Part shown: positions 22,382 to 32,830 of the stretch, one piece after another
Numbering within the stretch: position 1 is the stretch's first letter
How the letters are laid out: every line of letters starts with the position of its first letter
Assembly: GCF_012489685.1 (NCBI RefSeq)
Contig: NC_080046.1
Coordinates: forward strand, 25,116,223 to 25,180,222
Direction: 5' to 3'
Source: Lotus japonicus
Lineage: Eukaryota; Streptophyta; Magnoliopsida; Fabales; Fabaceae
Length of the DNA stretch: 64,000 nt
The notes under the pieces: model-generated
Seen by the model: the letters and a program-made list of their open reading frames with translations, nothing else
Database searches by the model: none
What the model was told of the DNA's origin: nothing
Program-made: the position numbers and the translations under genes

Positions 22382-22761
22382 TCACTTAACATGCAAAAAT
22401 GGGCTCGACACCTCATCACATCCCCCTGAACCAAGATGAGTAGTCGGTGGATTTGGTTTGTTGCTTTGGTCGTCACAAAAGGTGTTGGCATAGAACTCTC
22501 GGACCAAGACTTCACAAGCAATGGGGGTATGATTAACCCACTCACCCCACTTCCTGGTCTCCATAGCCAGCTGTATCCCAAGAATGTCCCTTCTCCCCTC
22601 CTGATAGAAAATTCCCCGCTCCTTGACACACTCCTTGTGTGCTAAGAAAGATTAGTAAAATTCCTCCTTTTTTGCTGAGAGGAAGCGGGTACGATCAAAG
22701 ATCCGGGAGGAGGTAGAAGAAGCAGTGGCTCTCGCCGTAGTCCTTGACCTCTTAGCAGACA
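22382..22761 (-). pseudogene. Putative plant transposon protein (Athila-type ORF), N-terminal part
   Basis: From ATG at 22761 the frame reads MSAKRSRTTARATASSTSSR, then FDRTRFLSAKKEEFY, a stop codon, and continues in frame with KERGIFY, a GIQLAMETRKWGEWV block and VREFYANT, ending after ~125 codons. The pattern (Ser/Thr-rich start, 'RF.S....Y', 'RGI', 'VREFYAN') is that of the putative plant transposon protein encoded by Athila-like elements. One in-frame stop (TAA about 37 codons in) and the missing C terminus make it a relic. Confidence 0.65.
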
Positions 22762-23432
22762 TCTGCAAAACAAGCACAATCACAAAACCACTAACTCACA
22801 TTAACATTGTTAGCTATAAACAAAAATAAAAACCTTGAAGGAAAAACCTCCTCACACTCACCTATTCACAAATCCAAAACTCAACTACCTAAGAACACTC
22901 AACAAATTTTCTAGAGATTTTGGTCAATCAAAAGAGACAACCAAAAGAACATTTGCACAAAATCGGCCAGAAAATTCATTGAGGCATTCTAACAAAAACA
23001 TAGAAGACAAGACTTAACTTAGGCATATTCACAAGATTCTACACTACCCACACCAAAAATTCAACCCATACTTACTAAATAAGCACAAATCTACCCAAAA
23101 AGAGATGAAACTACCCCACACTAACTCTCACAAGCAAAAGAACACTCACCCAAACTCCCATTGAAGCATGCACTATTACACCCCATGACCAAAGATGAAA
23201 AAATGAACTTACCTTGAAATGAGAGTGAGTGAGTGCAAGTGAAAATGCACTTGAAGCAATGCAGAACCTTGAGAGCAAAATGAGAACTAAAGTGTGTGTA
23301 AGTGAGAAGTGGGAAGTAGAAAAGGGGTTTAAGTAGTGTGGGGGCGGTTTCGAGAGAGAAATGGAAGTTAAGAAGTGGGAAAATGAAGAGTTAGTGAGAG
23401 TTTAAAAAAGAAAAGAAACAGATCGCAGAACT
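22762..23432. other. Non-coding retroelement-like DNA
   Basis: Immediately upstream (minus sense) of the transposon-protein relic. The nearest ~400 bases would be its leader or promoter region. A-rich, no gene seen. Confidence 0.35.
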
Positions 23433-23623
23433 AGCGCTCGAGCGCTATACTTGGGCACTCGAGTGCCACTGGGTAAGAAACGGTGGAGCTCTCTGTAGCT
23501 CCTAGCGCTGGAGGGCCAATTTAGGGCGCTGGAGCGCCAATTCAAGGCGCTGGAGCGCCAATTCCCAGTGAATTCCACTGTAAGTGGCAGCGCTTGAGCG
23601 CCAATTCTGGGCGCTCAGGCGCC
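23433..23623. repeat. Cluster 2 of palindromic GGCGCTNNAGCGCC motifs
   Basis: Seven copies: AGCGCTCGAGCGCT (23433), GGCACTCGAGTGCC (23454), AGCGCTGGAGGGCC (23504), GGCGCTGGAGCGCC (23525 and 23546), AGCGCTTGAGCGCC (23589) and GGCGCTCAGGCGCC (23610), mostly followed by AATT. Arm changes are partly compensatory: GGCACT/AGTGCC in the second copy keeps the palindrome. Confidence 0.8.
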
Positions 23624-23753
23624 AATTGAGCTCAGTTCCTTCAAAAAAAAATTTGTCTTTTTTTAAGGGCATACAAATAAAACTTATAAAAGCTAAATAA
23701 AGATGAAAGTCTAAATACATGGGTTGCCTCCTATTCAGCCCTAAGTTATAGTC

Positions 23754-24039
23754 TTAGGTAGACTCTCCTCCCTTTGGTGTTAGGAAGTAAATTCCTAACC
23801 ATCTATCTTCTTTCCACATGAACCTTGCACAAAACCTCTAGAACAAATCCTCCCAAGAGGTAATGTCTTCTTGTTCATCAAACCAAGCTCTAGCTTCTCT
23901 TGTCAAGGAATATGGGAAGAACTTGATCTTAAGCTCATAACTTGATAGTCCTTCCATCTTGACAAGAGAGCTAGCTTGGGTAAACTTGACCATGTGGGTA
24001 TGAAGATTCTCATACTTAGTCCTGTCGTACTTGTTCCAC
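23754..24039 (-). pseudogene. Athila-like gag fragment
   Basis: Reads KWNKYDRTKYENLHTHMVKF, then ASSLVKMEGLSSYELKIKFF, SLTREARAWFDEQEDITSWE, a stop codon, FCARFMWKEDRW. The 'F.YSLT.EA..WF.......TSWE.L...F...F' pattern is the capsid-type Retrotrans_gag domain. It lies downstream of the protease fragment in transcript sense, the reverse of the normal gag-PR order, so the relic is rearranged. Confidence 0.65.
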
Positions 24040-24402
24040 TTACAAGTTTGATGAGAGCTGGATGAAACTCAACATCCTTTCTTTAACCTCAGGGGTCTCT
24101 TCTGGAGTCTTGGGCAAGCTCTTGATCACATCATAGACAAAACCTTCAACAAGGTTAGTTTGTATCATAGGATTGAAAACTGAAAACCTTACCTTGTCCT
24201 TACCTACTCTGAGAATGAGCTGACCCTTATCGACATCAATCTTAGCCCTACCAGTAGCTAAGAAGGGTCGGCCAAGGATGAGAGAAATATTTGCATCCTC
24301 CTCCATGTCTAACACCACAAAGTCCACGGGGAACACGTACTTGTCCACCTTCACCATCACATCCTCAACGATCCTGTGGATACCCCTTTTTGTCAGGGCT
24401 TA
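24040..24402 (-). pseudogene. Athila-like aspartic protease fragment
   Basis: Reads KRGIHRIVEDVMVKVDKYVF, then PVDFVVLDMEED, ISLILGRPFLATGRAKIDVD and GQLILRVGKDKVRF. The ILGRPFLATG block and the VEDV.VKVDK..FP.DFV.LDMEE block are those of the C-terminal half of the retropepsin of Athila-type gypsy elements. The catalytic D-T/S-G motif would lie upstream and is missing. Confidence 0.8.
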
Positions 24403-25070
24403 ATCTTTTGAATCAAGAAAAATATTAATAACTTAATTAGAATAAGAATTATCAAGTGAGTTAATTTATTTTCATTCTTTAACCATGTGACAGTAATAAA
24501 AGGAAAGACTTGCCAAACTAAAAAAAAGTGTGTTTCATTAGTCGGCTTTGGCCTATTTTGTGCAATCAACCATGAAAAAAGAAAAAAAATAAAGAAGTCA
24601 GCAATGGGATCCATGAACCCCACCTTTGAGGTAAGTGTTCCTCCTATAAATAAGAAGTCTTGACTTTTCCCAAAGGACCCAGAATTGAATACAAAAAAAT
24701 CACTAAAGAAAACGGAGCTTGTCTAAAACAGAGGAACGAGTTGGTCAGCTTTTGGTGTTGTGTAGTTTTGTCAAGGAACTTTTCCTCTACTCATCACTAC
24801 ACTATGGAATAATTTTACAACGACATGTATGCTCATGCCTCTTAAATGATTATAGAACTTTCTTTTCTTTCTTTACTGTCCTGTTTCAGTTCTTTCTCCT
24901 TATTTTTATTTTAAGGCTAGTAATAAGAATGAAACTAAAATAACTTATGTATAGAGAACAAAAATAATGTAGTCATCTAATGAAAATCCAAACCCAATAT
25001 GAGAAAATAGAAAGAACTAGAAGGACAAAGGATTATTCAAGGTACACAGACAAGAATGAAGGCTCATCCT
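24403..25070. other. No gene recognised; possible 3' flank of the small gene
   Basis: A TATA-like CCTATAAATAAG at about 24643-24654 points rightwards, followed ~65 bp later by short frames that I do not trust. Read leftwards from 25070, AT-rich DNA could be the 3' UTR of the disrupted small gene. Confidence 0.3.
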
Positions 25071-25484
25071 TCATGGCCTCACTGAGTCACTGCCAGAAGA
25101 TGGTGGCTTAGTGTTGTGGCAATGCATTTTCGAGCCACCTTCACTCATGTAACGCCCCGATTTCTCGAGTGTCACACTGTAACCAAGTAACCAATTTTTG
25201 TAAAGAATTTTCATCGATTCAATTATTAATCTTGTATTAATGACAAAGCTCAATTATTGCGTAACTCTTGAAAACTTTACGACTTAAACTTGCGGAATAA
25301 ATAAAACATAAATTTCTGAATAAACCACTCCTTAATTAAAAGCAATAATAATTCAACAGTGCATAAACTGAAAACTCGGGCTAAAGCCCTAAATCATAAT
25401 ACATCAATAATCTCTGAACAATAAAACTAGTAAAGGATAGTTCAGAACTACGTGTCACTCGACCCCCAACAAAACAAACATCAA

Positions 25485-25931
25485 TCACTCCTCGAGCCCC
25501 CCACAAAGTCTCTGCCGCTTCTTCACTGGGGCCTTGACTTCTGGTTCAGCACATTTACTCTTCGTCTCTGCCTCCACTGGTATAACAACTTCAGCAAGGG
25601 ACGGTGGGGCAGCAACCTCCGCATGCTCGGAAGGATCCTCCTCTGCATCAGCCAATTGTGGAGAGTTCGAGCCGGAGCTCTCATCACCTGGGTGTAGGAA
25701 GCGGCAAGGCGCAAATGGCATCTTCACCTTGCCCCATTCCATCTTGTGAGTCTCGATGATGTTTCCTTGTCGGTCACGTCCGGTGATCGTAGCACTGCCG
25801 ACGTACAAGCGACGTACCTGGCTAGAGTCGGTCTGCCAGGCGTTGTCCTTCCCCTGATCAGGAAGATCGATCGTCCATGAAGTCACTGCGCTCTTGATCT
25901 TCACCCCCCCCCAGAATAACACATAACACAT
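25485..25931 (-). CDS. Small ORF in the 3' part of the solo LTR, 148 aa
   Basis: Open for 148 codons and ending 337 bp before the LTR terminus. The central part reads VTSWTIDLPDQ, RRLYVGSATITGRDRQGNI, and MPFAPCRFLHPGDESSGSNS, then an acidic/Ala/Pro-rich stretch and a basic end (PVKKRQRLC). It occupies the same place in the LTR as the 222-codon ORF at 58127-58795, which has a faintly similar start (TAWVIDVAG..RATYRGRVMEDR) and the same Pro/acidic-rich composition. Homology is suggestive only. No known domain is recognised. The N-terminal 10-15 residues cross a C-run and may be wrong. Confidence 0.4.
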   Translation of the reverse strand: MCYVLFWGGVKIKSAVTSWTIDLPDQGKDNAWQTDSSQVRRLYVGSATITGRDRQGNIIETHKMEWGKVKMPFAPCRFLHPGDESSGSNSPQLADAEEDPSEHAEVAAPPSLAEVVIPVEAETKSKCAEPEVKAPVKKRQRLCGGLEE

Positions 25932-26120
25932 AAACAGGGTCAGATCTCATGTTCAACATATAAGCATTCACAATTCTCATACATAACAAGATTTAATAGG
26001 AAAATCTTTAAGTTATAACTCGGTTAGTCACCTAAGTTTAGTTAGACTAACGTCCTCACCATTCACACAACCACCTCAACATCATGACCAAATCACGATA
26101 ATCTGCAGATGAACAATCAC

Positions 26121-26231
26121 AAGGGGACACACAATACAACCCAAGTCACATGGGGACACTCAGTACAACCCATAAATCTCAAGGAGACCGCAGTCAACCT
26201 CATCATGTGGGGACACACAGTACAACCCACA
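26121..26231 (-). repeat. Hairpin array in the solo LTR
   Basis: Four tandem-like units share the core GACAC.CAGTACAA (on the plus strand) with flanking arms that pair within each unit: TGTGGG/CCCACA (26206-26231), ATGGG/CCCAT (26150-26173), AGG/CCT (26182-26200) and GGG/CCC (26122-26142). Arms differ between units yet stay complementary. Confidence 0.7.
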
Positions 26232-28087
26232 AACACCCTTGCGTGCAAGTAACCGTTTTTCTCTAACGGCACCATCGTTCTCATGGTCCATAGTCATAAC
26301 TAGACCTATGTTCCATTTACATTCACATTTTACTTGCAAGCAATTAAATTCTCAATTCTCTTTGTTCATGGCTCTAATATGTCAACCTAGAGTCTTAACA
26401 ATTATAACATCGAATAATGAAATATAAACGACAGAAATAATCACAACACCAAAAGGAATTACAGCTAGATGAGCGACCCTTTGGCAATATCCAAGTTAGA
26501 CAACATATAAGCTATACCAAAACACATAGTCATATTCTCATGCATACCAATACTTAAATCATGGTGAACTCATCAATCAAGCTATCACATAAACTTGTGC
26601 ATGAATCGAAAGAAAGAAAACTCGCCGACAACCACAAAAGTGGCTCAGCCGAACCCTAAAGGGCTCAAGGATTTCCAAAACTATTCCTTTCTTCCATTCC
26701 AACTTCACAAGCCAATGTCCAGCCAAAAATATCAAGCATATTCACTCAAAAATCCAGAACTGAACGTACATCAACTTCCATGCTAAATCATGTGAAAATC
26801 TAGTCTAATTTGGCAAATAATCATGGATTTCATACATAAGAACATTGGTTCATTTGATAAGCATTAACATATTGAACATATCATCATACAAGCATCACAA
26901 CTTTGGTAAAAATTCCAGTAGCAAACCGCAATAACCATTAGCACAAAAGACTAAAGAAAAATCCACCAAAACCCAAAATTTGGGCATGGCCGAGAGCACC
27001 ATATGCTCTAGGCTTCTCTTTTTTTTTGTTGAAAACGTTTTGGCCATCCTCTATGCCAACACACAGCAAGCAACTCATCATGTTATTTATCAAAATAATC
27101 ATCCTTAAGCATATGATTCAATCAAGAAATCTGGTCTAGGAAAAACTTGGAAAAATTATCAAGTTTGGCATCATTTTCATGTGATCATAGCATCAACTTT
27201 TGTTCATTTTTTAGAACAGCGAATAGCAAATCCCTAAGGCATGTGATCAAACTTCTTCCCTCATACATCATCAACCAACACAAACTCAGATCATAATCGT
27301 GCAAATCATGAAAACCTTCATCATATTGATCCTAGACTCTACCCACTAGATCCACCCTTACCTTAGCTTTTGGGAATGAAAGGATGAAAGAATGGTGATG
27401 GAATAGATGAATGAAGAAGCCCTCTCCTTGCTGCTCCTCCAGCCTTTGCTTGCTCTACTCCTTTCTCTCTTGATTTCTCTTGCTTTCACTCCTTCTTCTC
27501 CTTCTTTCTTTCCTCTAGCCGCCACCCCTCTCTCACTCTTTTTTTTTTTTTTTTTTTTTTTTTTGCTGAATGTGTGTGGAAAATGAGGGTGTGTGTTTAG
27601 GTTTCTCACTCAGCTCCTTTTTGTCTCTCAAAAGGTTGAAAACTCTCCCCCTTTTACCCCTATACCTGCGGCCACACTATGCCAAGCAAGAGCCTTCAAA
27701 ATTTTCACCAATTTGAAAGGAGACCAAGCATTAGTGGCTCATCATTCTCCATTATTCTCTTGACCAAAACTGATCAGCCATAACTAGGAGCCATAATCCC
27801 TCAATATTCCCCTTAACTCATGCATTCCTAGTCAAAAACAAGTCTCCTCTCCTTTTCACATACTCGAGTATGACCCTCATTCTTGGCCCTCAAGCAACCC
27901 AAAATCACTTATCTTGGAGTCCTTGACCTTACACATAATTATTTCCTAACCCCCAAGTATCATCACTTCAATATTAATAATACTATACACTCCAATGCAT
28001 CAAGGAAAATTCACAATTCACAGGCAAGTCACATTTTATCATTTATTCTAAAATAAATAATTTTATTCATCAAGGTAGGGTCTTACA

Positions 28088-28344
28088 ACTCACCCTCGTC
28101 GGAGCACCACCGAAAGGTGGCGGATTTGACGTCGTGGGTTGAGGCTCCAATCCACTTCATCACCGTCAGAATCACCACTAGAGAGGTCAGACTCAAGGGT
28201 CAAGGTATTTTTCATCGTCGATTTACTCACCTTCGCCGGAGCACCGCAAAAAGGTGGCGACTTTGACGTCGTGGTGGTGTTGAGGCTCCGATCCACTTCA
28301 TCCTTGTCAGAATCACCACCGGAGAGGCTATATTCAAGCGTCAT
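28088..28344 (-). repeat. 141-bp tandem duplication inside the small gene
   Basis: Two copies offset by 141 bp. The pairs CTTGAATATAGCCTCTC / CTTGAGTCTGACCTCTC and GGTGATTCTGACAAGGATG / GGTGATTCTGACGGTGATG show the match, ~85% identical by eye. Both copies end in GGTGAGT. Confidence 0.8.
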
Positions 28345-28443
28345 GAGAAAGAGAGGAAGAAGGGAACAGAAACAGAAGCGTTAACTGAGAGAGAAAGAGT
28401 GATAAAAGAGGAAATAAATGAAACTGAGTTTAGGAACAACCAG

Positions 28444-28740
28444 GGTTTGTTACTTTTTTTTTTGGTAACAAGTGCTTAAAGAAAGAGAAAAACAAAAAAC
28501 TACTCCTACTGCCTACAATGCAGTATTCCCATGCAATCTGCCCGTAGCAAAGGGGCAATCCCTGACGGTTTCTCTTCATACACGATCATAGATGATCACA
28601 GACTTGTGCCCAACTTCGCCATGAAATCTGCCACATCGTTTCGTTTGGGCAACAAATGTTGGCGACACACATCCCATGCCCGCTACAACAGCGCTTTCAC
28701 TCGACTAATAAGAGCTCAATAAAATTGGAAAACAGGATGT
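28444..28740 (-). pseudogene. 3' end of an L1-type LINE with poly-A tail
   Basis: On the minus strand the reading RQHLLPKRNDVADFMAKLGT, VYEEKPSGIAPLLRADCMGI resembles the C-terminal RNase H-like tail of plant L1-type LINEs (..N.VAD.LAK.G...., PP.G...LL..D). It is followed by ~85 nt of non-coding DNA and a terminal A-run (T-run at 28450-28461 on the plus strand). 5' truncation is usual for LINEs. One stop lies in the frame. I could not identify its target duplication. Confidence 0.55.
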
Positions 28741-28787
28741 TCCTCAGTCACCGGAGCCAGGGATGCTAAGGAATCAGAAAAAACTGA

Positions 28788-28868
28788 AGGTATGAAAAAC
28801 GATAGAAAGAGCGGGGGGGGGGGGGGTTGAATAGCGTTTTAAAACTTTAAACTTAACCCGCTTGAGAT
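28788..28868 (-). repeat. Terminal scrap of the Sirevirus A 3' LTR
   Basis: The plus-strand order TGAAGGT..GAAAAAC..AGAAAGAG, a G-run, TTGAATA..GTTTT matches the reverse complement of the LTR end of element B (44105-44144: AACTATATTCAAACCC, TCTTTCTAG, GTTTTTCGCACCTTCA). Only ~80 bp remain; env-like coding is joined straight to it, so the polypurine tracts and >1 kb of LTR have been deleted. This marks the left end of element A. Confidence 0.65.
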
Positions 28869-30794
28869 TTAAACAGAATGTGGATTGGCAGTGGTTTTAT
28901 CAGAGTCTTGAAGTTCAGTAACTTGTGGTACGGAGGTTTGTTGTTCAGAAGCTTGTGGTTCAGAGGTATGTGAATGGTATGGTAGAATGATAGGTGTAGT
29001 GGAGGCAGAGGGTTTGTTGGCTTGAAGCATTTTCCAGAGGGGTTCTTCCTCAATGGTAGGTTGAAAGAAGGAGTCTCTAGGGGGTGAAGGGTGAGAGGTT
29101 TGTTGATGAATTGGTGATGGATCAGGATTGGTAGCATCAAGGGTTGCATTAAGAAAATTTAAATCATCATCAGAGAGAGCAACAAACTTACTTGAAGCTC
29201 TTGCTGCAGATCTTGTGATTCTGATGGAGGGTGTAGGTCTAGCATGTTCCTGAGTAGTTTCCATGAGAACTACTTGAGGTGCAATCCTGACCTTCTTGGC
29301 CTTCTTCTTAGGCGGTGGAGCATCATCATCATCATTGTTATCACCATTAGAGGGATCCTTCTCCTCAGATGCTTCAACTTGCTTCCTCTTGGTCTTCTTC
29401 TTCCTTGGGGACTCAAAGTTTGGAGGCTCTGGAAGATTTCTGAAGAATTTGTTTACATCAATCTCAAAGCCTTGCTGCTTCAGATCCTCTAGATAGTATC
29501 TGATTGCCTCTAGATCATCAGCCTTGGACCAGAGAGGATAGTCCTTTAGAGGAATCCTTTTCCTTGGCCTTCCTTCAGCAGTGCTGGATTCAGCTTTGGT
29601 TTCGATCATGCCCATTCTTTTCAAGGATGTGGCATTGAAGGTATCTCCAGCAATTGTAGTCAAGTCTTCAGAACATCCCAACCTTCGTAGGGCATGCACC
29701 AATTTGCTTTCCACAAAGAAGTCAGAAAGCAAACTACCAAAAGGTATATATTTTATGGCAGATTTTGGTGAAGAGGTGGTTCTGGACTTCTTGATGCACT
29801 CCTTCAGATAAGAAAAGATGAAGTAAGGCAGGCACACCTTCTTGTGGTCCTTGACGAAGAACAACAACACCTTCTGGGTGAAGTTGATGTAATCAGGAGA
29901 GCTTCTCTTTGGTCTCTAGTTGATGCAGTGCAGAAGAATCTTGTGCCATATTCTCAAGTAAGGGTGAAGCTCTTTGGTCTTGCAGTCATTCTTTCCTGGC
30001 TTCCATGTAGAGTAGAGAGCCATGTTGACTTTCTCCTTGGTGTTGGTTGTAAGACCCAAGTTTTTAAGTTTAGAATAAGTGAATAAAATCCTATTCACGA
30101 TTAGGGCTGAGGTACCGTGAAGGGAAACCTGAACAAGAGTTTACCAAATGAAATAAATTTATGAAGGAGGAAGTTCCGGAAAAGTCTAAGGATTGTATCA
30201 AAATCGATAAAAGGTATAGAACGATCAATATACGCTTAAACCTAGGGCAAAAACCCTAGTAAATAGCTAGTTTACGGGTAAAGTCACGATGGAAACTAAT
30301 TCCAAAAATCTTCAGAGAAATGTTAGAACTTCTCTTATTCCATATATAACAAGCGTTTCAAGGCGAAACCCTAGAATCCACGAACGTCCGTTTCCAATCA
30401 TCGGAAGTTTGCCGAAACTAAAACCCTGATAGTTCAAAAACCCAAAAATCAACCGACGATGAAGACTTTTTCTATTCGGAGCTTCGAATGAAGATTCCAC
30501 ACGCGTACACCCATTTCTCTCGATGATTTCAATCTTTCTTCAGAAGGAAGTTTTCTCTTCCGACATCCACTGCAAAAAGTAACTTATCGGGTAAAATAGA
30601 TTTACACCGACTTTGCATTATGCACCTAAAATCCAAGAAACCTCTTTTGAGTTTTGGAATTCTGTCGCCAAAACCTACCTTAGAATTCACAGAGAATGAA
30701 GCCGGAAAAATCGGAATCGCTCTTATATTTTTATCTTAACTCTATGAGTTAAATCCTCTGATGTCTAAACTAATCTGTACCGGTTTACAAAATA

Positions 30795-30962
30795 TCTTTA
30801 CAAAATATCTTCTCAAAATATCTTTGATAAATATCTATTCATCCTTATCCAATCTTTGATAAATATCTATTCATCCTTATCCAATCCTTGATAAATATCT
30901 ATTCATCCTTATCCGATCTTTGATAAATATCTATTCATCCTTATCCGATCTTTGATAAATAT
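30795..30962 (+). repeat. Direct repeats, ~33 bp period, in solo LTR
   Basis: About four copies of TTTGATAAATATCTATTCAT plus CCTTATCC(A/G)ATC in the U3-like part just before the TATA-like box. Each copy also contains the inverted words GATAA..TTATC. Confidence 0.85.
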
Positions 30963-32580
30963 CTTCCATTTCATTCACTATATATATGTTGTTGTAGCTT
31001 GAAAAATGAAAAACAAAAATCTCACCCAAAAACCCACCCAAACCCGCGGCCAAGGAGGAAGGAGGAGGAGAAGAGTTTTTCGCCGATTCTTGCCTGATCG
31101 TCCCACAGTTCGTTGCTACGCGTAGGTCTCAAGGTACTGATGCTAATCCTTACTTCTGATCGTAAATTCTGCCGCTTTTCTCTATGCTTTTCTGTGCTAT
31201 AAGTTTTGTGCTTTTTGCAAAACTATCCAAATAACTTCATCTTTTTATCTAAACTTATTCCCTGCGTGCCCCTTAGCATGTTTAGCGGATTATATTTCGC
31301 CGATTCTCGCCGAATTGCCGCCGAGTTTCAATTCTGCTCATAATACCCACTTTTGGCTAAAGTTCCAACCTTTGGGCTTAAAACCCTCGACTGAGCTTAG
31401 CGTTAGTAAGATTAGTCGTCATAATCGTCGTTGGTATCGACCCCGTCTAATTTGTTTTTCGAAATTCTGATTTTGAGTTTTCGAGCTGAAAATAATGACC
31501 AAAATACCCCTGCGACAGTTTTTGATCCGATAATTTTTCCGAGTTTAGATTCACCTGAGTTACGACTAATGATAACCTAGGAACCAAGTTTGATCGAAGA
31601 AAAATCGACACACACAATTACCATGTGTGGCCGTGAGCACCCTAGGAGGAGGAAGAAAATTCTTTTTCGAAAACTTGTCCTTTCGCGCTAGATTATCGTA
31701 CCTCGGAGTATATGCTACTTCGTGTAGCCTTAGTGAGTGTTGATTTCCGAGTTTCTGATAGATTTTGATGGAATTCTGTGGTTTTTACTCTAAAGGTTCT
31801 TTTGAGGAATTTCCCGAAGAACAAGGAGCTGATTGTGAAGGAGCGTTTGGAGAGAACCCTGGAGAATCTACAGGTGAGGGCTACTCACTAAACTATTAGC
31901 TAATGCTTTAGGTGTCGACAAATTCGACTTGATTTACTGTTTATGCACTTGTTTGTGTTTGACTGGGAAAATGTTTTCTGAGGCTTCGGCTGACCATGAT
32001 GATTATTCATCTATTGACTGTTTTTGAGTTTGAATCACATGCTATGTACTAAATGGTTAATCTAGGATGTGTGATATCTGCTTTATATGCTAAGTGCTAT
32101 GTGGTTATTCTTGGATATGTGATATATGTGACTTGTTTGTTGACTGTGCTGATTTAACTATGCCATAACACATATATCTGTGGTACTGAGGAGTGAGAAT
32201 AACAGGCAAGTCATGCCAATTTTTATGAGAGTTTTGAGAAAGTTTGACGGGACGAACAGAGTTCGGGCCTTGTTATTGATTTAGTGGATCGAGACATTCT
32301 CTGGGAATTACTTGGGATTATGGGATCTTTGAAGGCTCATAGGAAATACGATAAGACTAAAAGGAAACTATTTTTACAAGGAAAATTCATAAGATATTAA
32401 ACAACCTCTAAACCTTTAAATAATGATAACAATCTCGGATGCAAGCTTAGGATTGAATATTAGTTTTGGAAAAGGAGAATTGTCGTCGAATCCAAGTTAT
32501 GGGAGAATTGTAAGTCCTGAGTATGCTGATACTCCTTCGCTCTTTCAGCAGTTTGTTTAGCCATCCATGGGATGAGCCGA

Positions 32581-32830
32581 GAAGCTTCACTGAGGCGTGA
32601 GACCTTGTGAAAGCGTGAATCTTCACTGAGGCGTGAGACCTCGTGGAAAGCATGGATCTTCATTGAGGCGTGAGACCTCGTGAACAGCATGAAACTTCAC
32701 TAAAGCGTGAGACTTCGTGCAAGTGTGTAAATTCACTGAGGCGTGAGACCTTGTGAAAGCATAAAACTTCACTGAAGCGTGAGACTTCGTCATTGTATAA
32801 GACTCCACTGAAGCGTGAGACTTTGTGAGA
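32581..32830 (+). repeat. Hairpin array in solo LTR (loop CGTGAGA)
   Basis: Seven units of about 34-38 bp. Each has CAC-T-arm, the constant heptamer CGTGAGA, then the complementary arm and GTG. Arms are GAGG with CCTC or CCTT, and GAAG with CTTC or CTTT, so when the left arm changes G to A the right arm changes C to T. Remaining differences are mostly G.U-tolerant. Confidence 0.75.

Larger units (their letters stand above)
25148..28087 (-). mobile_element. Solo chromovirus-type LTR, 2.94 kb, TSD ACTCA
   Basis: On the minus strand it begins TGTAAGACCCTACC and ends GGGGCGTTACA. The termini match the TGTAAGACC..GGGGTGTTACA ends of the other long LTRs here. Perfect 5-bp duplication ACTCA at 25143-25147 and 28088-28092, and host sequence is continuous across the join. 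There is no internal retrotransposon coding region, so it is a solo LTR. A T-run (plus strand 27539-27564) is a poly-A tract on the LTR strand. It carries a hairpin array (26121-26231) and an ORF (25931-25485) near its 3' end. Confidence 0.88.
25071..28344 (-). pseudogene. Small Asp/Ser-rich host-like gene, split by a solo LTR
   Basis: Starts at ATG 28344 after a CT-rich leader typical of a plant 5' UTR: MTLEYSLSGGDSDKDEVDRS, then LNTTTTSKSPPFCGAP. The coding segment is then repeated (141-bp tandem duplication, second copy TLESDLSSGDSDGDEVDWSL), with a small indel that shifts the frame in the second copy. The solo LTR 25148-28087 lies exactly at GAGG/GTGAGT, duplicating ACTCA. On the far side the frame reads EGGSKMHCHNTKPPSSGSDS and stops at 25071-25073. 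GTGAGT occurs at the end of both copies and looks like a splice donor, but it also reads as coding VS, so either a two-exon gene or a ~60-residue single-exon protein is possible. I do not recognise the family. Confidence 0.5.

Noticed and set aside
21124..23623. Regularly repeated palindromes considered as a CRISPR-like array
   Set aside because: Spacing is irregular, copies are degenerate, the context is plant retroelement DNA, and no cas-like genes exist.
24643..24943. TATA-like box followed by a 74-codon frame as a small gene
   Set aside because: The frame lacks an ATG at its beginning and its composition is simple hydrophobic AT-rich translation.
27539..27564. Long T-run as a terminator or LINE tail
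   Set aside because: It lies inside the solo LTR 25148-28087 and fits the variable homopolymer stretches of that LTR. No LINE coding precedes it.
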